From positions 87,260 to 151,259 of the forward strand of contig NZ_BJWG01000010.1 in NCBI RefSeq assembly GCF_007990245.1: a stretch of DNA of 64,000 nucleotides. Direction: 5' to 3'. This DNA is from Cellulomonas composti (GTDB taxonomy: Bacteria; Actinomycetota; Actinomycetes; Actinomycetales; Cellulomonadaceae). The number at the start of each line of letters is the position of its first letter. The first letter of the stretch is position 1. The notes under the pieces were generated by a model. That model was not told the DNA's origin, did not search any database, and saw only the letters and a list, made by a program, of their open reading frames with translations. The position numbers were made by a program, and so were the translations under genes. Shown here one piece after another: positions 37,080 to 47,434 of this stretch.

Positions 37080-38108
37080 GGTCGGGGTGGGCACCTCGGC
37101 ACCTCGCCCACGCGGCATCGTCGGGGGGTCGGCCACCCACGCGGCGACCAGCAGGACGATGCGCGCCATCAGGTTGACCCACAGCAGCAACGTCACCGCC
37201 ACCGCGAAGGTCGCGAGCACCGGGGTGCGGTCGATCGCACCCGACACCACGGACGTGCCCAGGTAGCGGATCACTCCCATCGCGGTCGCGGCGAACACCG
37301 ACCCGAGCAGCAGGTCACGCCGCGGCGGGTCCTCGCCCCCGAGCACGACGACGATCAGCACGAACATCGCCGCGTCGATCGTGAAGGCCACCGCGAGCCC
37401 ACCGGCACGCAGCAGCAGGTTGCCCGAACCCGACCAGCCCAGCAGGTCGAGCACCCAGTGCAGGACCGTCCCGAACGCGGTGGTGAGCAACGCGGACAGC
37501 ACGACCGCGAGCGCGATGGCGATCAGCCCACCGAGCGCCCGCACCCTGCCCATCACGGCCGCCTCGGGACCGACCGCCTCATGCCCGAACATCGCCCGCA
37601 CACCCGTGCGCAGTGCCGCCGTGGCCGCGAGCGCCGAGAGCACGAGGACGCCGACCGCGACGACGCCCGCGACGCTCGTCGTCACGGTGAGCTGGAGATC
37701 CGAGGGGTCGATGAGGCCTTCCGACTCGGGCGTGTCCACCAGGCCGGGCAGGACGGAGTCGATCGCACGCAGCATCCTGTTCAGGAGCTCCTCGTTGTTC
37801 CCGACGATCGCCGTGAACACGGACCAGCCGATCGTCAGCACCGCGAACACGGAGAACAGCGCCGCGTACGCGATGCCACCGGTGAGGACCCGCCCGCCGC
37901 GCGCGCCGAACCGGACGAGGGCCCGCCCGGGACGCGACCGCTGCCACCAGTCGAACGCCGCCATGCCGCGCCCGACGAGCGTGGGCGGGGCCGGATCGAC
38001 GTGGCCGGCCACACCGTCACCGGCGGGATCCGGCGAGAGCGCGGCCGCGTGGGTGTGCGCCGCGCCCGCTCCCCGGGGCGGGCGCGTGGACTCGTCGGGG
38101 GCGCTCAT
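37077..38108 (-). CDS. YihY/BrkB-family membrane protein (copy 2)
   Basis: 343 residues, same plan as the 36048-37067 product: Pro/His-rich start (RGAGAAHTHAAA against RGAGAAHAHAAA), then RFGARGGRVLTGGIAYAALF, a long extracellular loop and five further helices ending in WVNLMARIVLLVAAWVADPP, nearly identical to the paralogue end. The loop after the first helix pair differs most, which suggests the two copies have different partners or redundancy through gene dosage. The ATG at 38108 is 9 bp behind the RNA ligase-like gene. Confidence 0.87.
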   Translation of the reverse strand: MSAPDESTRPPRGAGAAHTHAAALSPDPAGDGVAGHVDPAPPTLVGRGMAAFDWWQRSRPGRALVRFGARGGRVLTGGIAYAALFSVFAVLTIGWSVFTAIVGNNEELLNRMLRAIDSVLPGLVDTPESEGLIDPSDLQLTVTTSVAGVVAVGVLVLSALAATAALRTGVRAMFGHEAVGPEAAVMGRVRALGGLIAIALAVVLSALLTTAFGTVLHWVLDLLGWSGSGNLLLRAGGLAVAFTIDAAMFVLIVVVLGGEDPPRRDLLLGSVFAATAMGVIRYLGTSVVSGAIDRTPVLATFAVAVTLLLWVNLMARIVLLVAAWVADPPTMPRGRGAEVPTPT

Positions 38109-38117
38109 CGAGCGGGC

Positions 38118-39772
<1,655 letters not shown>

Positions 39773-39797
39773 TCAGGTCCGGCGCGAGCGTAGTCGC

Positions 39798-40160
39798 TCA
39801 GGTCGCCTCGTCGTCGAAGGGTGCGGGGCTTTCGACCGTCGCGGAGCCGGTCGTCCGGCCACGGCTGCCGGGCCACGCACCCGCGGCGGCGGTAGCCGTC
39901 GCGACAGGCTGGTCGGGCTCGAGCAGGGCCTCGCGCACGATGCGGCGCGGGTCGTACCGGCGCGGGTCGAGCGCCTCCCAGTCGACGCCGAGGTCACCTG
40001 ACTCCGCGTCGATGCGGGTCCGGGTCTCGCTCAACCACGCGCGGCCGCGGCGCACCAGATCCGCGAGCTGTTCCGCGTACCCGGGAAGGCGGTGGGGCCC
40101 GATCACGACGGCAGCGACGAGCAGGATCACCACGAGCTCGGCGCCGTTGATGTCGAACAC
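39798..40160 (-). CDS. tatB: Sec-independent translocase subunit TatB
   Basis: 120 residues: one N-terminal transmembrane helix (ELVVILLVAAVVIGP), the hinge GPHRLPGYAEQLADLVRRGR, an amphipathic helix and a variable charged tail. The FDINGAEL start and the G-P after the helix are typical for TatB-like subunits. It follows the sigE, anti-sigma, htrA series as in M. tuberculosis (Rv1221-Rv1224), but the TAGCCT six bases before its GTG suggests its own leaderless transcript. EfeB in this window is one likely Tat substrate. Confidence 0.85.
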   Translation of the reverse strand: MFDINGAELVVILLVAAVVIGPHRLPGYAEQLADLVRRGRAWLSETRTRIDAESGDLGVDWEALDPRRYDPRRIVREALLEPDQPVATATAAAGAWPGSRGRTTGSATVESPAPFDDEAT

Positions 40161-40166
40161 CGAACC

Positions 40167-40172
40167 AGGCTA
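40167..40172 (-). promoter_or_regulatory. Leaderless -10 hexamer for tatB
   Basis: TAGCCT on the minus strand ends 6 bp before the GTG at 40160, within the 66-bp gap behind htrA. Confidence 0.5.
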
Positions 40173-40226
40173 CCCCGGCCCGCTCGCACTCCCGGGCCCG
40201 GGAGTGCGCAGGACGTCACGACGGGG

Positions 40227-41654
40227 TCAGCCCGACTCCTGCAACCGCACCCGCACGTCGCGCTCGTCGTCGCCCGTGCGCACGCGCAGCACGACGACGT
40301 CGCCGGGCTCGTGCGCACGGATCGCGACGATGAGCTCGTCGGGTTCGGTCACGGGGCGGTCGTCGATCGCGAGGATGACGTCGCCCGAGCGGATGCCCGC
40401 GCGGTCCGCCGGTCCGTCCACGACGACCGCGGGCTGGTCGCCCTGGGCCTCGCGCGAGACGAGCACGCCCTCGCCCGTGTAGGTCTCGTCGAGCAGCACG
40501 CCGATCACCGGATAGGTCGCGACGCCCGTCTCGATGAGCTGGGTCGCGGTGCGGCGCGCCTGGTCCGACGGGATCGCGAAGCCGAGCCCGATGCTGCCGC
40601 CCGCGGTCGTGCCCGTGCCGGGCGGCTGCGCGATCGCCGAGTTGATGCCGACGACCTCGCCGTCCGCGTCCACGAGCGGCCCGCCGGAGTTGCCGGGATT
40701 GATGGCCGCGTCGGTCTGGATCGCGTTGATGAACGCCGTGTCGGTCTCGTCGCCGGCCGTCACCGGGCGGTTGAGCGCGCTGACGATGCCGGTCGTGACC
40801 GTCCCGGCCAGGCCGAGCGGCGCACCGATCGCGATCACCGGGTCGCCCACCGCGACCGCGCTCGAGTCCGCCAGGACGAGCGGTGTGAGCCCGTCCGCGT
40901 CGACCTTGACGACCGCCAGGTCGTACTCCGCGGTGCGTCCGACGATCGTCGCGTCGAGCTGGTCGCCGTTGGCGAACGTCACGACGAGCGTGCCGCCCGT
41001 CTCGTCGGCGCCCGCGACCACGTGGCTGTTCGTCAGCAGGTAGCCGTCCTGCCGCAGCACGAAGCCCGAGCCGGTCGTCGTTCCCGTGCTGCCCGACGCC
41101 TCGATCGAGACCACGCTCGGCAGCACGGCCGCCGCGATCTGGGCCGTCGAACCCGCGGCGGGCTCGGCCGAGGCGCGCGGCACCACCGCCGGCAGACCGG
41201 CATCCGCGAGGTGCGTGTCGTCGGTCAACCGCGCGCCGAGCACGCCTCCGACCAGCCCCGCGAGCAGCGCGACGATCATGAGCGGCACGACCCACGCGAC
41301 CGACAACGTGCGCCGCGGCCGCCGCTCGCGCCGGCGCGGCTGCGGTGCGGACGGCGTCCCCCACTGCGCGTCGGACGGCGGGAACGCGACGGGCGGAGCC
41401 GGCGGGAAGGCGGGCGGGAGGTTCGTGGGACCGCCGACGGTCGACGGCATCGCCGCACCGGGCATCGCCGCACCGTACGGCGCACCGTACGGCCCGCCCG
41501 GCTGGTGTGCCGACGTGACCGGCGGGCTCGGCGGGTCCGACTCGGCGGCCCGACCCGACGTGGCCGGGGTGGGCGGGGTGGGCGGGGTCGACGGCAGCGG
41601 GCGCCTCCCGTTCGGGGGCGCGAACAGCTCGTCGAGCGGGTCCGGGGTCGTCAC
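40227..41654 (-). CDS. htrA: HtrA/DegP-like membrane-anchored serine protease
   Basis: Envelope quality-control protease, 475 residues. A Pro/Gly-rich cytosolic region of about 110 residues precedes one transmembrane helix (VAWVVPLMIVALLAGLVGG). The trypsin-like domain has its full triad: His in TNSHVV near 210, Asp in EYDLAVV near 245, Ser in GNSGGPL near 319. A PDZ domain with GVLVSRE and GPADRAGIRSGDVIL ends the protein. GTG at 41654 overlaps the stop of the anti-sigma gene (GTGA), so it is co-expressed with sigE, as expected for a stress regulon. Confidence 0.94.
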   Translation of the reverse strand: MTTPDPLDELFAPPNGRRPLPSTPPTPPTPATSGRAAESDPPSPPVTSAHQPGGPYGAPYGAAMPGAAMPSTVGGPTNLPPAFPPAPPVAFPPSDAQWGTPSAPQPRRRERRPRRTLSVAWVVPLMIVALLAGLVGGVLGARLTDDTHLADAGLPAVVPRASAEPAAGSTAQIAAAVLPSVVSIEASGSTGTTTGSGFVLRQDGYLLTNSHVVAGADETGGTLVVTFANGDQLDATIVGRTAEYDLAVVKVDADGLTPLVLADSSAVAVGDPVIAIGAPLGLAGTVTTGIVSALNRPVTAGDETDTAFINAIQTDAAINPGNSGGPLVDADGEVVGINSAIAQPPGTGTTAGGSIGLGFAIPSDQARRTATQLIETGVATYPVIGVLLDETYTGEGVLVSREAQGDQPAVVVDGPADRAGIRSGDVILAIDDRPVTEPDELIVAIRAHEPGDVVVLRVRTGDDERDVRVRLQESG

Positions 41655-42601
41655 GGCTGGACGTCCAGCGCACCGGCGACGGTGGCCCAGCCGCGGGACA
41701 GCCGCGCAGGCACGCCGTCGTCGTACGCACCCCGCGGGAACGCGGCGACGACCGCGCCGGTCGTCTCGTCGGCGCGCGGCGCCACGACCTGCACGACGGT
41801 CTGGCCGCACTGCCACGCCACGTGCCAGGGCTCGTACGACAGGACGTACGCCTCGCGGCCGTCGAGCTCGAACGTCTCGGCGCCGGCCAGGGCCGCGGTG
41901 TCGAGCCGGCCGATCTGCTCGGTCACGACGAGCTTGCCCGCCGGCCCGGTCAGGTCGATCTCGAGCACCGACGCGTCCGTGCCGATCCATCGCGTGCCGG
42001 TGACCGCCCAGCCGTCGGGCAGCGTGTCGGGGAACGTCCAGCCCTGTGCGCGCAGCTCGTCGACCGCGGTGTCGTGCACGACGACGACCTCGTCCGACCC
42101 GTCGTCACCCGCGGCGATCGACCGCCCGAGCAGGTCGAGATCGACCGCGGAGTGACCGGACGGCACGACGACCGGCCGGTCGCCGAGGACGAACAGCATC
42201 GCGGCGAGCGCGCCGAGACCCGCGACGGAGCCGACGAGCAGGCGCGACGGTCCCCGCCGCGCCGCGACGTCGCCGTGCAGCGCTCCGCCCCTGTGCAGCA
42301 GGCCGTGCGACAACCCGTGCGACGGCAGGGACACCCCCGGCGGGACGGCGAAGGGGTCGCGCACCGGCGGCGGTGCGGGGGCGTCGTCGGACGAGGCGAG
42401 CGACAGGAGCCGGGCCGTCAGGTCGGCGGGCGTGGGCACGTCGTCGGCACAGGACCACAGCCGCGCGTGCGCCTCGCGGGCCGCCGCGAGCTCGTCGGCG
42501 CACTGCGGGCACGCGGCGACGTGCGCGAGAGCGCGTTCGGTCGCGGCGACCGAGAGCTGGCCGTCGACGAGCGCGCTGATCCGGGTCCCGAGGTGGCTCA
42601 C
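41651..42601 (-). CDS. rseA: Zinc-finger anti-sigma factor (RseA type)
   Basis: Binds and holds SigE until envelope stress. 316 residues. The zinc anti-sigma motif H27-x3-C31-x2-C34 (HVAACPQC) lies at the N-terminus. A Pro/His-rich linker, a single membrane helix ([20 protein letters not shown]) and an extracytoplasmic domain of about 170 residues follow. GTG at 42601 overlaps the sigE stop (GTGA), and its own stop overlaps the htrA start. The outside domain is longer than in mycobacterial RseA, which may reflect a different stress signal. Confidence 0.87.
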   Translation of the reverse strand: MSHLGTRISALVDGQLSVAATERALAHVAACPQCADELAAAREAHARLWSCADDVPTPADLTARLLSLASSDDAPAPPPVRDPFAVPPGVSLPSHGLSHGLLHRGGALHGDVAARRGPSRLLVGSVAGLGALAAMLFVLGDRPVVVPSGHSAVDLDLLGRSIAAGDDGSDEVVVVHDTAVDELRAQGWTFPDTLPDGWAVTGTRWIGTDASVLEIDLTGPAGKLVVTEQIGRLDTAALAGAETFELDGREAYVLSYEPWHVAWQCGQTVVQVVAPRADETTGAVVAAFPRGAYDDGVPARLSRGWATVAGALDVQP

Positions 42602-43209
42602 GGCGCCACCTGGGTGAGCTCGTCGAGCGATCCCCCGTCGACCGGTCGCTCGTCGGACCGGACGCGGACCGGCTGCGGGGCACGGTGCTCGAGCGACTCG
42701 CGCAGCCGGGCGCGGGCCCGGTGGATGCGCGAGCGCACGGTGCCGAGCTTGATGCCCAGCGTCACCGCGATCTCCTCGTAGGACAGACCCTCGATGTCGC
42801 ACAGGACGACGGCCGCGCGGTACTCGGGCGGCAGGTCGTCGAGCGCGTGCTGGATGTCGCGGTCGAGGTTGCCGTGCTCGAACGCCCGCTCGGGGGCCGC
42901 GAGCTGGTCGCCGCTGACGAAGCGGTCGGCGCTGTCCCCCATCGCGTCCATCCGGATGCGCGCCCGGCGACGCACCTGGTCGAGGAACAGGTTCGTCGTG
43001 ATGCGGTGCAACCAGCCCTCGAACGTGCCCGGCTGGTAGGTGTGCAGCGAACGGAACACACGGACGAACGTCTCCTGCGTGAGGTCCTCGGCGTCGTGCC
43101 GGTTCCCCGTGAGTCGGTAGGCGAGCCGGTAGACGCGCGCGGAGTGCAGGCGCACGATCTCCTCCCAGGACGGCGGCTGCCATCCGGTGGGCGGGGTGCT
43201 GCTCGGCAC
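42598..43209 (-). CDS. sigE: ECF sigma factor SigE
   Basis: Directs RNA polymerase to envelope-stress promoters. 203 residues. Region 2 runs from [20 protein letters not shown] through [20 protein letters not shown]; region 4 has the helix-turn-helix [20 protein letters not shown] and [17 protein letters not shown]. The GTG at 43209 is chosen because AAGGAG lies four bases upstream; earlier in-frame codons lack this. It is coupled to the anti-sigma gene and divergent from an O-methyltransferase gene, as Rv1221 and Rv1220c are. Confidence 0.93.
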   Translation of the reverse strand: MPSSTPPTGWQPPSWEEIVRLHSARVYRLAYRLTGNRHDAEDLTQETFVRVFRSLHTYQPGTFEGWLHRITTNLFLDQVRRRARIRMDAMGDSADRFVSGDQLAAPERAFEHGNLDRDIQHALDDLPPEYRAAVVLCDIEGLSYEEIAVTLGIKLGTVRSRIHRARARLRESLEHRAPQPVRVRSDERPVDGGSLDELTQVAP

Positions 43210-43301
43210 GAGGCTCCTTCGTTCGTCGGTCGGTCGCCGGTCGGTCTCCGAGTGCTGGCGGCCATTCTCCCAGGCTCGCGGCAACGCCGCGTCACCAGCG
43301 C

Positions 43302-43327
43302 AACGCCGCGAGGCGCCCGGAAGTTCC
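43302..43327 (-). promoter_or_regulatory. Possible ECF-type promoter of sigE
   Basis: On the minus strand GGAAC at 43327-43323 is followed after 18 bp by GTT at 43304-43302, the general form of ECF promoters. It would leave a leader of about 90 bases before sigE and would fit autoregulation. Confidence 0.35.
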
Positions 43328-43340
43328 GCTCGGGGCGCGC

Positions 43341-43346
43341 TAGCCT
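43341..43346 (+). promoter_or_regulatory. Possible -10 hexamer for the O-methyltransferase gene
   Basis: TAGCCT lies 70 bp before the apparent start region at 43417; a GGGAGG ribosome binding site is near that start. Confidence 0.35.
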
Positions 43347-43416
43347 GGCCACAGCCGCCGCTCGGGCGGCACCGGCCGGGGGCACCCTGGCAGCAGGATC
43401 CCCTCGGGAGGCCGCC

Positions 43417-44064
43417 ATCTCAGCCGACAAGGCCAGCAGCTGGGTCTACGCCCAGGACTTCGTCGTCGAGGACGACGTCCTCCTGCGGGCCCGCGAACGC
43501 GCCGCCCAGCTCGGTACCGATGCGGTGCTGCCCGGCACCGGCGCGACGCTGGCGGTGCTGGCCGCCGCGGTCGACGCCCGCACAGCCGTCGAGGTCGGCA
43601 CCGGCACCGGCGTCGCCTCGCTGTACCTGCTGCGCGGCATGCCCGAGGCCGGTGTCCTGACGACAATCGACCCCGAGGTCGAGCACCAGCGGGCCGCAAA
43701 GGACGCGTTCGCCGAGGCGGGCGTCCGCGCGACCCGCACGCGCGCGATCTCCGGCCGGGCGCTCGACGTGCTGCCGCGCCTGACCGACGCCGCCTACGAC
43801 CTCGTGCTCCTCGGTCGCCCCGCGCTCGAGGGCTCGCACGCCGACGCGGTCGCACACGTCGAGCAGGCGGTGCGGCTGCTGCGCACGGGCGGCGTCCTCG
43901 CCGTCGACCACGCGCTGTGGCACGACCGGGTGTCGGACCCGGCGCGACGCGACGAGGCCACCACGACCGTCCGTGAGATCGGTCGCCTCGTGCGCGACGA
44001 CGAGCGACTCCTGCCCGCGCTGCTCCCGGTCGGCGACGGCCTGCTCGTCGCGGTCCGTCGCTGA
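43417..44064 (+). CDS. O-methyltransferase-like protein with unusual ATC start and altered active site
   Basis: 215 residues of the class I SAM-dependent O-methyltransferase family 3, divergent from sigE as in M. tuberculosis (Rv1220c). SAM motif [15 protein letters not shown] is intact. No ATG, GTG or TTG lies near the conserved start ISADKASSW; instead ATC at 43417 follows GGGAGG with five bases between, exactly where a start codon should be. It may be a real rare start, a mutated start or an error. Where metal-dependent relatives have the VDADK motif, this protein reads LLGRPALEG, so the metal ligand Asp is missing and normal catechol-type activity is doubtful. Confidence 0.75.
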   Translation: MSADKASSWVYAQDFVVEDDVLLRARERAAQLGTDAVLPGTGATLAVLAAAVDARTAVEVGTGTGVASLYLLRGMPEAGVLTTIDPEVEHQRAAKDAFAEAGVRATRTRAISGRALDVLPRLTDAAYDLVLLGRPALEGSHADAVAHVEQAVRLLRTGGVLAVDHALWHDRVSDPARRDEATTTVREIGRLVRDDERLLPALLPVGDGLLVAVRR

Positions 44065-44082
44065 CCGCACCGCCCGCACGGG

Positions 44083-44165
44083 GCCGGCGCGCACGACGCC
44101 GGCGCGTTCGCGTCAGCGCGCTCGCGTCAGCGCAGCTCGCGTCAGCGCGCTCGCGTCAGCGCAGC
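44083..44165. terminator. Hairpin and repeated stop-codon context between the O-methyltransferase gene and pepA
   Basis: GCCGGCG, a 7-nt loop and CGCCGGC form a stem at 44083-44103. It is followed by four copies of TCGCGTCAGCGC, alternating 14 and 15 bp, at about 44107-44165. The last copy contains the pepA stop codon (minus strand), so the end of the gene has been copied in tandem. Confidence 0.55.
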
Positions 44166-45817
44166 TCGGTGAGGTAGCGCAGCAGCAGACGCGCACCGAA
44201 CCCGGTCGCGCCCTCGTTGACCTCGTGCCGGTCCGCGGTCGAACGCGCGGGCCCGGCGATGTCGAGGTGCGCCCAGCTGCGGTCCCCGACGAACCGGCGC
44301 AGGAACAGCGCGGCCGTGATCGACCCGCCGCCGATCTTCGTCGTCGCGGGGACGTGCCGCAGGTCGGCGACGTCGCTGTGCACCGCGTCCTCGTACTCCG
44401 CGACCAGCGGCATCGGCCAGGCGGGTTCGCCGGCCTCCTCGCCCGCCTCGGCGAGCGCGGCGACGACCTTCTCGTCCGTGCCGTAGAGCGCGGCGTGCTG
44501 CTTGCCGAGCCCCACCGACGCGGCACCGGTGAGCGTCGCGACGTCGATCAGCACGTCGGGGTCGAGCGTCGCGTCCGCCCAGGCCAGCGCATCGGCCAGC
44601 ACCAGCCGCCCCTCGGCGTCGGTGTTGGCGATCTCGACCGTCGTGCCGCCGTACATGCGCAGCACGTCCCCGGGCCGGTACGACGATCCCCCGAAGTGGT
44701 TCTCGGCGAGCGGCATGACCGCGGTGACGCGGTGCAGCACGCCGGCCTCGGCGGCACCCAGCACGGTCGCGAGCGCGACCGCGGCGCCGGTCATGTCCGT
44801 CTTCATCGGCACCATCGCCTCGCGCGGCTTGATGGACAGCCCGCCCGTGTCGTACGTGATGCCCTTCCCGACGACGACGACGTGCCGACCGGTGCCCGGT
44901 TCGAAGGTCGGAGGCGTCCACGACACGGTCACGAGCTGCGGCGGCGACGCGGAGCCCGCACCGACGGCGAGGATCCCGCCGAACCCCTGCGCGGCGAGCT
45001 CACGCGGACCGAGCACCTGCACGTCGAGCCCCGCGTCGGTGCCCAGGCGCCGCGCCTGGTCGGCGAACCAGGCGGGGTCCTTGATGTTCGACGGGGTGGT
45101 CGCGAGGTCACGCACCAGCCACGTCGCCGCGGCGGAGGTGCACCCCGCGGCGACCGCAGCGCCGATGCGCGTGCCGTCACGACCGAGCAGCACGAGATCC
45201 GGCGCCGGACGCACCGCCGGACGAGCGGCCGCCGTCGGCGACGTCCAGGCCGCGAGCAGGTAGCCCTCGGTGACCGCGCGGGCCGCGTGCGCGGACTGCG
45301 ACGCGCTCTGGCCGGCGTCGTCGCCCAGCGTCGTCACCACGCGACCGAGACCGCGCACCGCACGTGCGAGCGCGGCGCCGGCACGGCGCAGGTCGGTCCG
45401 CGACCCGGTGCCGATGCCGACCAGGACGACCCGCGGCGGTAGGCCCGCCCACGGGAGCGTGACGCGCGATCCCGCCGGGAACGGGAGCTGCAGCACGTAC
45501 GCCTCGCCCGCCGCGCCGGTCAGGCCGGCGCGCTCGGCGATCTCCGCGAGGTCGATGCCGTACCGGGCGGCCAACGAGGCGGCGCCGCGGCGCGGCTGCG
45601 GCCCCTCGTCGCCCTCGACGGGGGGTGCGATCTGCACGGCGACCGCATCGACGTCGCTCTCCAGCAGGAGAGGGGTCGACGCGATCGCGCCGCCCGACAG
45701 CGTGACGGACGGCGGGGTGCGGCCGATGACGCCGAGGCTCCGCCCGGGCGCCGCCGGAGCGGCGCTGCGGCTGGAGCCTCGAGCGGTCGACGACGTGCGG
45801 CGACCGGCGGGTGCCAT
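44156..45817 (-). CDS. pepA: Leucyl aminopeptidase (M17)
   Basis: Two-metal aminopeptidase that releases N-terminal residues from peptides in the cytosol. 553 residues, a little longer than usual because of an Arg/Ser/Ala-rich N-terminus. The C-terminal catalytic domain has the family signature NTDAEGRLVLADAL, metal-site VVVGKGITYDTGGLSIKP and MKTDMTGAAVAL. ATG at 45817 is only 4 bp after the DUF3117 gene, so they share a transcript. A start further in is possible, because the first 40 residues are not conserved in kind. Confidence 0.92.
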   Translation of the reverse strand: MAPAGRRTSSTARGSSRSAAPAAPGRSLGVIGRTPPSVTLSGGAIASTPLLLESDVDAVAVQIAPPVEGDEGPQPRRGAASLAARYGIDLAEIAERAGLTGAAGEAYVLQLPFPAGSRVTLPWAGLPPRVVLVGIGTGSRTDLRRAGAALARAVRGLGRVVTTLGDDAGQSASQSAHAARAVTEGYLLAAWTSPTAAARPAVRPAPDLVLLGRDGTRIGAAVAAGCTSAAATWLVRDLATTPSNIKDPAWFADQARRLGTDAGLDVQVLGPRELAAQGFGGILAVGAGSASPPQLVTVSWTPPTFEPGTGRHVVVVGKGITYDTGGLSIKPREAMVPMKTDMTGAAVALATVLGAAEAGVLHRVTAVMPLAENHFGGSSYRPGDVLRMYGGTTVEIANTDAEGRLVLADALAWADATLDPDVLIDVATLTGAASVGLGKQHAALYGTDEKVVAALAEAGEEAGEPAWPMPLVAEYEDAVHSDVADLRHVPATTKIGGGSITAALFLRRFVGDRSWAHLDIAGPARSTADRHEVNEGATGFGARLLLRYLTELR

Positions 45818-45821
45818 GCGG

Positions 45822-45989
45822 CTAGCCGGCGACGGAGGTGAGGGCCTCACCGAGCTCGGCAGCCTCGGTCGCGTTGAGCTCGACCACCAGCCGTCCACCG
45901 CCCTCGAGCGGGACGCGCATCACGATCCCGCGGCCCTCCTTGGTCACCTCGAGGGGGCCGTCACCGGTCCTCGGCTTCATCGCGGCCAT
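45822..45989 (-). CDS. DUF3117 small protein
   Basis: 55 residues starting AAMKPRTGDGPLEVTKEGRG, the fixed opening of this actinobacterial family, and ending ELNATEAAELGEALTSVAG. Its function is not established. M. tuberculosis Rv1211 is the matching gene, also near folP2. ATG at 45989 is the family start; a longer upstream reading frame is rich in Arg and not conserved. A TAGGAT (minus strand, 46095-46090) about 100 bp upstream may be its -10. The 137 bp to the next gene hold nothing else recognised. Confidence 0.9.
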   Translation of the reverse strand: MAAMKPRTGDGPLEVTKEGRGIVMRVPLEGGGRLVVELNATEAAELGEALTSVAG

Positions 45990-46126
45990 GCGTGGGCCTC
46001 TCCTTCGCCTCGTGCGTACGACCGGACCGCCCGCGGGGCGCCTACGGCGCGCCCACCAGCGCGTCCTGTTGGCCGGCTGTCCGGGGACCATCCTAGTTCA
46101 CAGGGCGGACAAGCCTGTCGGGTTCG

Positions 46127-47434
46127 TCACGGTGGCCAGCCGCTGCCCGGTCGTAGCCGCCAGATCTGCCACACCCAGACGGCCTGCAGGACCAGCATGA
46201 GCGTCAGGACGCCGCCGAACCACGCGCGCCGGGCGGCCGCGGGTCGCGTGACGACACCGGCCGCGACCGCACCGAGCGGGAATGCCAGCAGCAGGAACCG
46301 CGCGAGGCTGCTGCCCGGCTCGACGGCGGCGGCGAGGTAGAGCAGGTAGGCGGCGGGCCACGCGTGCAGCTCCGGACCCAGCCGCCAGGCCGCGGGGACG
46401 ACGAGCAGCGCGACGACGAACGCGAACGACGCCAGCAGCACCCAGGGTGCCGTGTCCCCGAACCAGAACCGGGAGACGTACCCCCACGACCCGAACGGCG
46501 TGACCTCGCGCACCCCGCGCCACGCCTCCTGCGTGCGCAGGTACGCCTGCGGGTCTCCCGTGACCAGCCCGCAGATCGCGGGCCACAGCACGCCGGACGC
46601 CGCGGCGGCGGCCGTCAGGACGCCGAGCCCGACGAGATCTCGCCGTGGCAGGGCCGTGCCGTCGCGGCGCGCCTCGCGCCAGCGGTAGGCCGCGTGCACG
46701 AGCACGACGACGAGCATCGGCAGCGCCACGGCACGCGTCAGCCCGAGCGCGATCAGGACCGCGCTCGCCCCGAGGTAGCGCCGCCGGACCAGCAGGAGCA
46801 GCGCGGCCGCGACCAGGAGCAGCGCGAGCGCCTCGGTGTAGGCGACCTGCAGCACCACCGCCGTCGGGAACGCACACACGAGCGCGACCGTGGCCAGCGG
46901 CAGGCCCGGCCGGGCCGCGACCGCGCGCGGAGCGCCGAACGTCACCGCCCGGTGCACCACCGGCATCGCCGCCGCCGCGAGCACGAGCGACGTCAGCGGA
47001 GCGGCCACCTCCCACGGCAGCGTCGTGAGCGTCATGACGCCCCGCACCAGCAGCGGGTACAGCGGGAAGAACGCCCACGCGTTCTGCTGCACGTCGCCGT
47101 CCGGGCCGATCGGCAGCTCGGTCGGATATCCCTCGGTCGCGATCCGGTGGTACCAGCCGCTGTCCCAGAACAGGCCCGTGATCTGCCAGTACGTCGGGTG
47201 CGGGGGTGCCCACGGGTTGGCGCCCTGCGCCGCCGCCGCGACGAGCAGCAGCACCGCGCCGAACGCCCGCGCCGCGACGAACACCGCGAGCGACTGCACC
47301 CACCACGGCCACCCGCGCGCGTCCCACCAGGGCCACGGCGTTCGTGCGACGCGAGCCGGTCCGTCGGGCCGGCTCACGGCGTCGCCCGGTGGCGCGGCCG
47401 CGGCCGCGGTCTCGTCGGGGGCTGCCGTGCTCAT
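46127..47434 (-). CDS. PIG-V-like membrane mannosyltransferase
   Basis: 435 residues with about nine to ten membrane helices. The first extracytoplasmic loop contains FWDSGWYHRIATEGYP, the WDxxWYxxIAxxGY pattern of PIG-V/Gpi18-like glycosyltransferases that use a polyprenyl-phosphate sugar. It probably adds mannose to a lipid or cell-wall glycan on the outer side; the acceptor is unknown. ATG at 47434 overlaps the stop of the folP-like gene (ATGA), so it is the last member of the LOG, folP-like, PIG-V-like unit. Confidence 0.8.
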   Translation of the reverse strand: MSTAAPDETAAAAAPPGDAVSRPDGPARVARTPWPWWDARGWPWWVQSLAVFVAARAFGAVLLLVAAAAQGANPWAPPHPTYWQITGLFWDSGWYHRIATEGYPTELPIGPDGDVQQNAWAFFPLYPLLVRGVMTLTTLPWEVAAPLTSLVLAAAAMPVVHRAVTFGAPRAVAARPGLPLATVALVCAFPTAVVLQVAYTEALALLLVAAALLLLVRRRYLGASAVLIALGLTRAVALPMLVVVLVHAAYRWREARRDGTALPRRDLVGLGVLTAAAAASGVLWPAICGLVTGDPQAYLRTQEAWRGVREVTPFGSWGYVSRFWFGDTAPWVLLASFAFVVALLVVPAAWRLGPELHAWPAAYLLYLAAAVEPGSSLARFLLLAFPLGAVAAGVVTRPAAARRAWFGGVLTLMLVLQAVWVWQIWRLRPGSGWPP

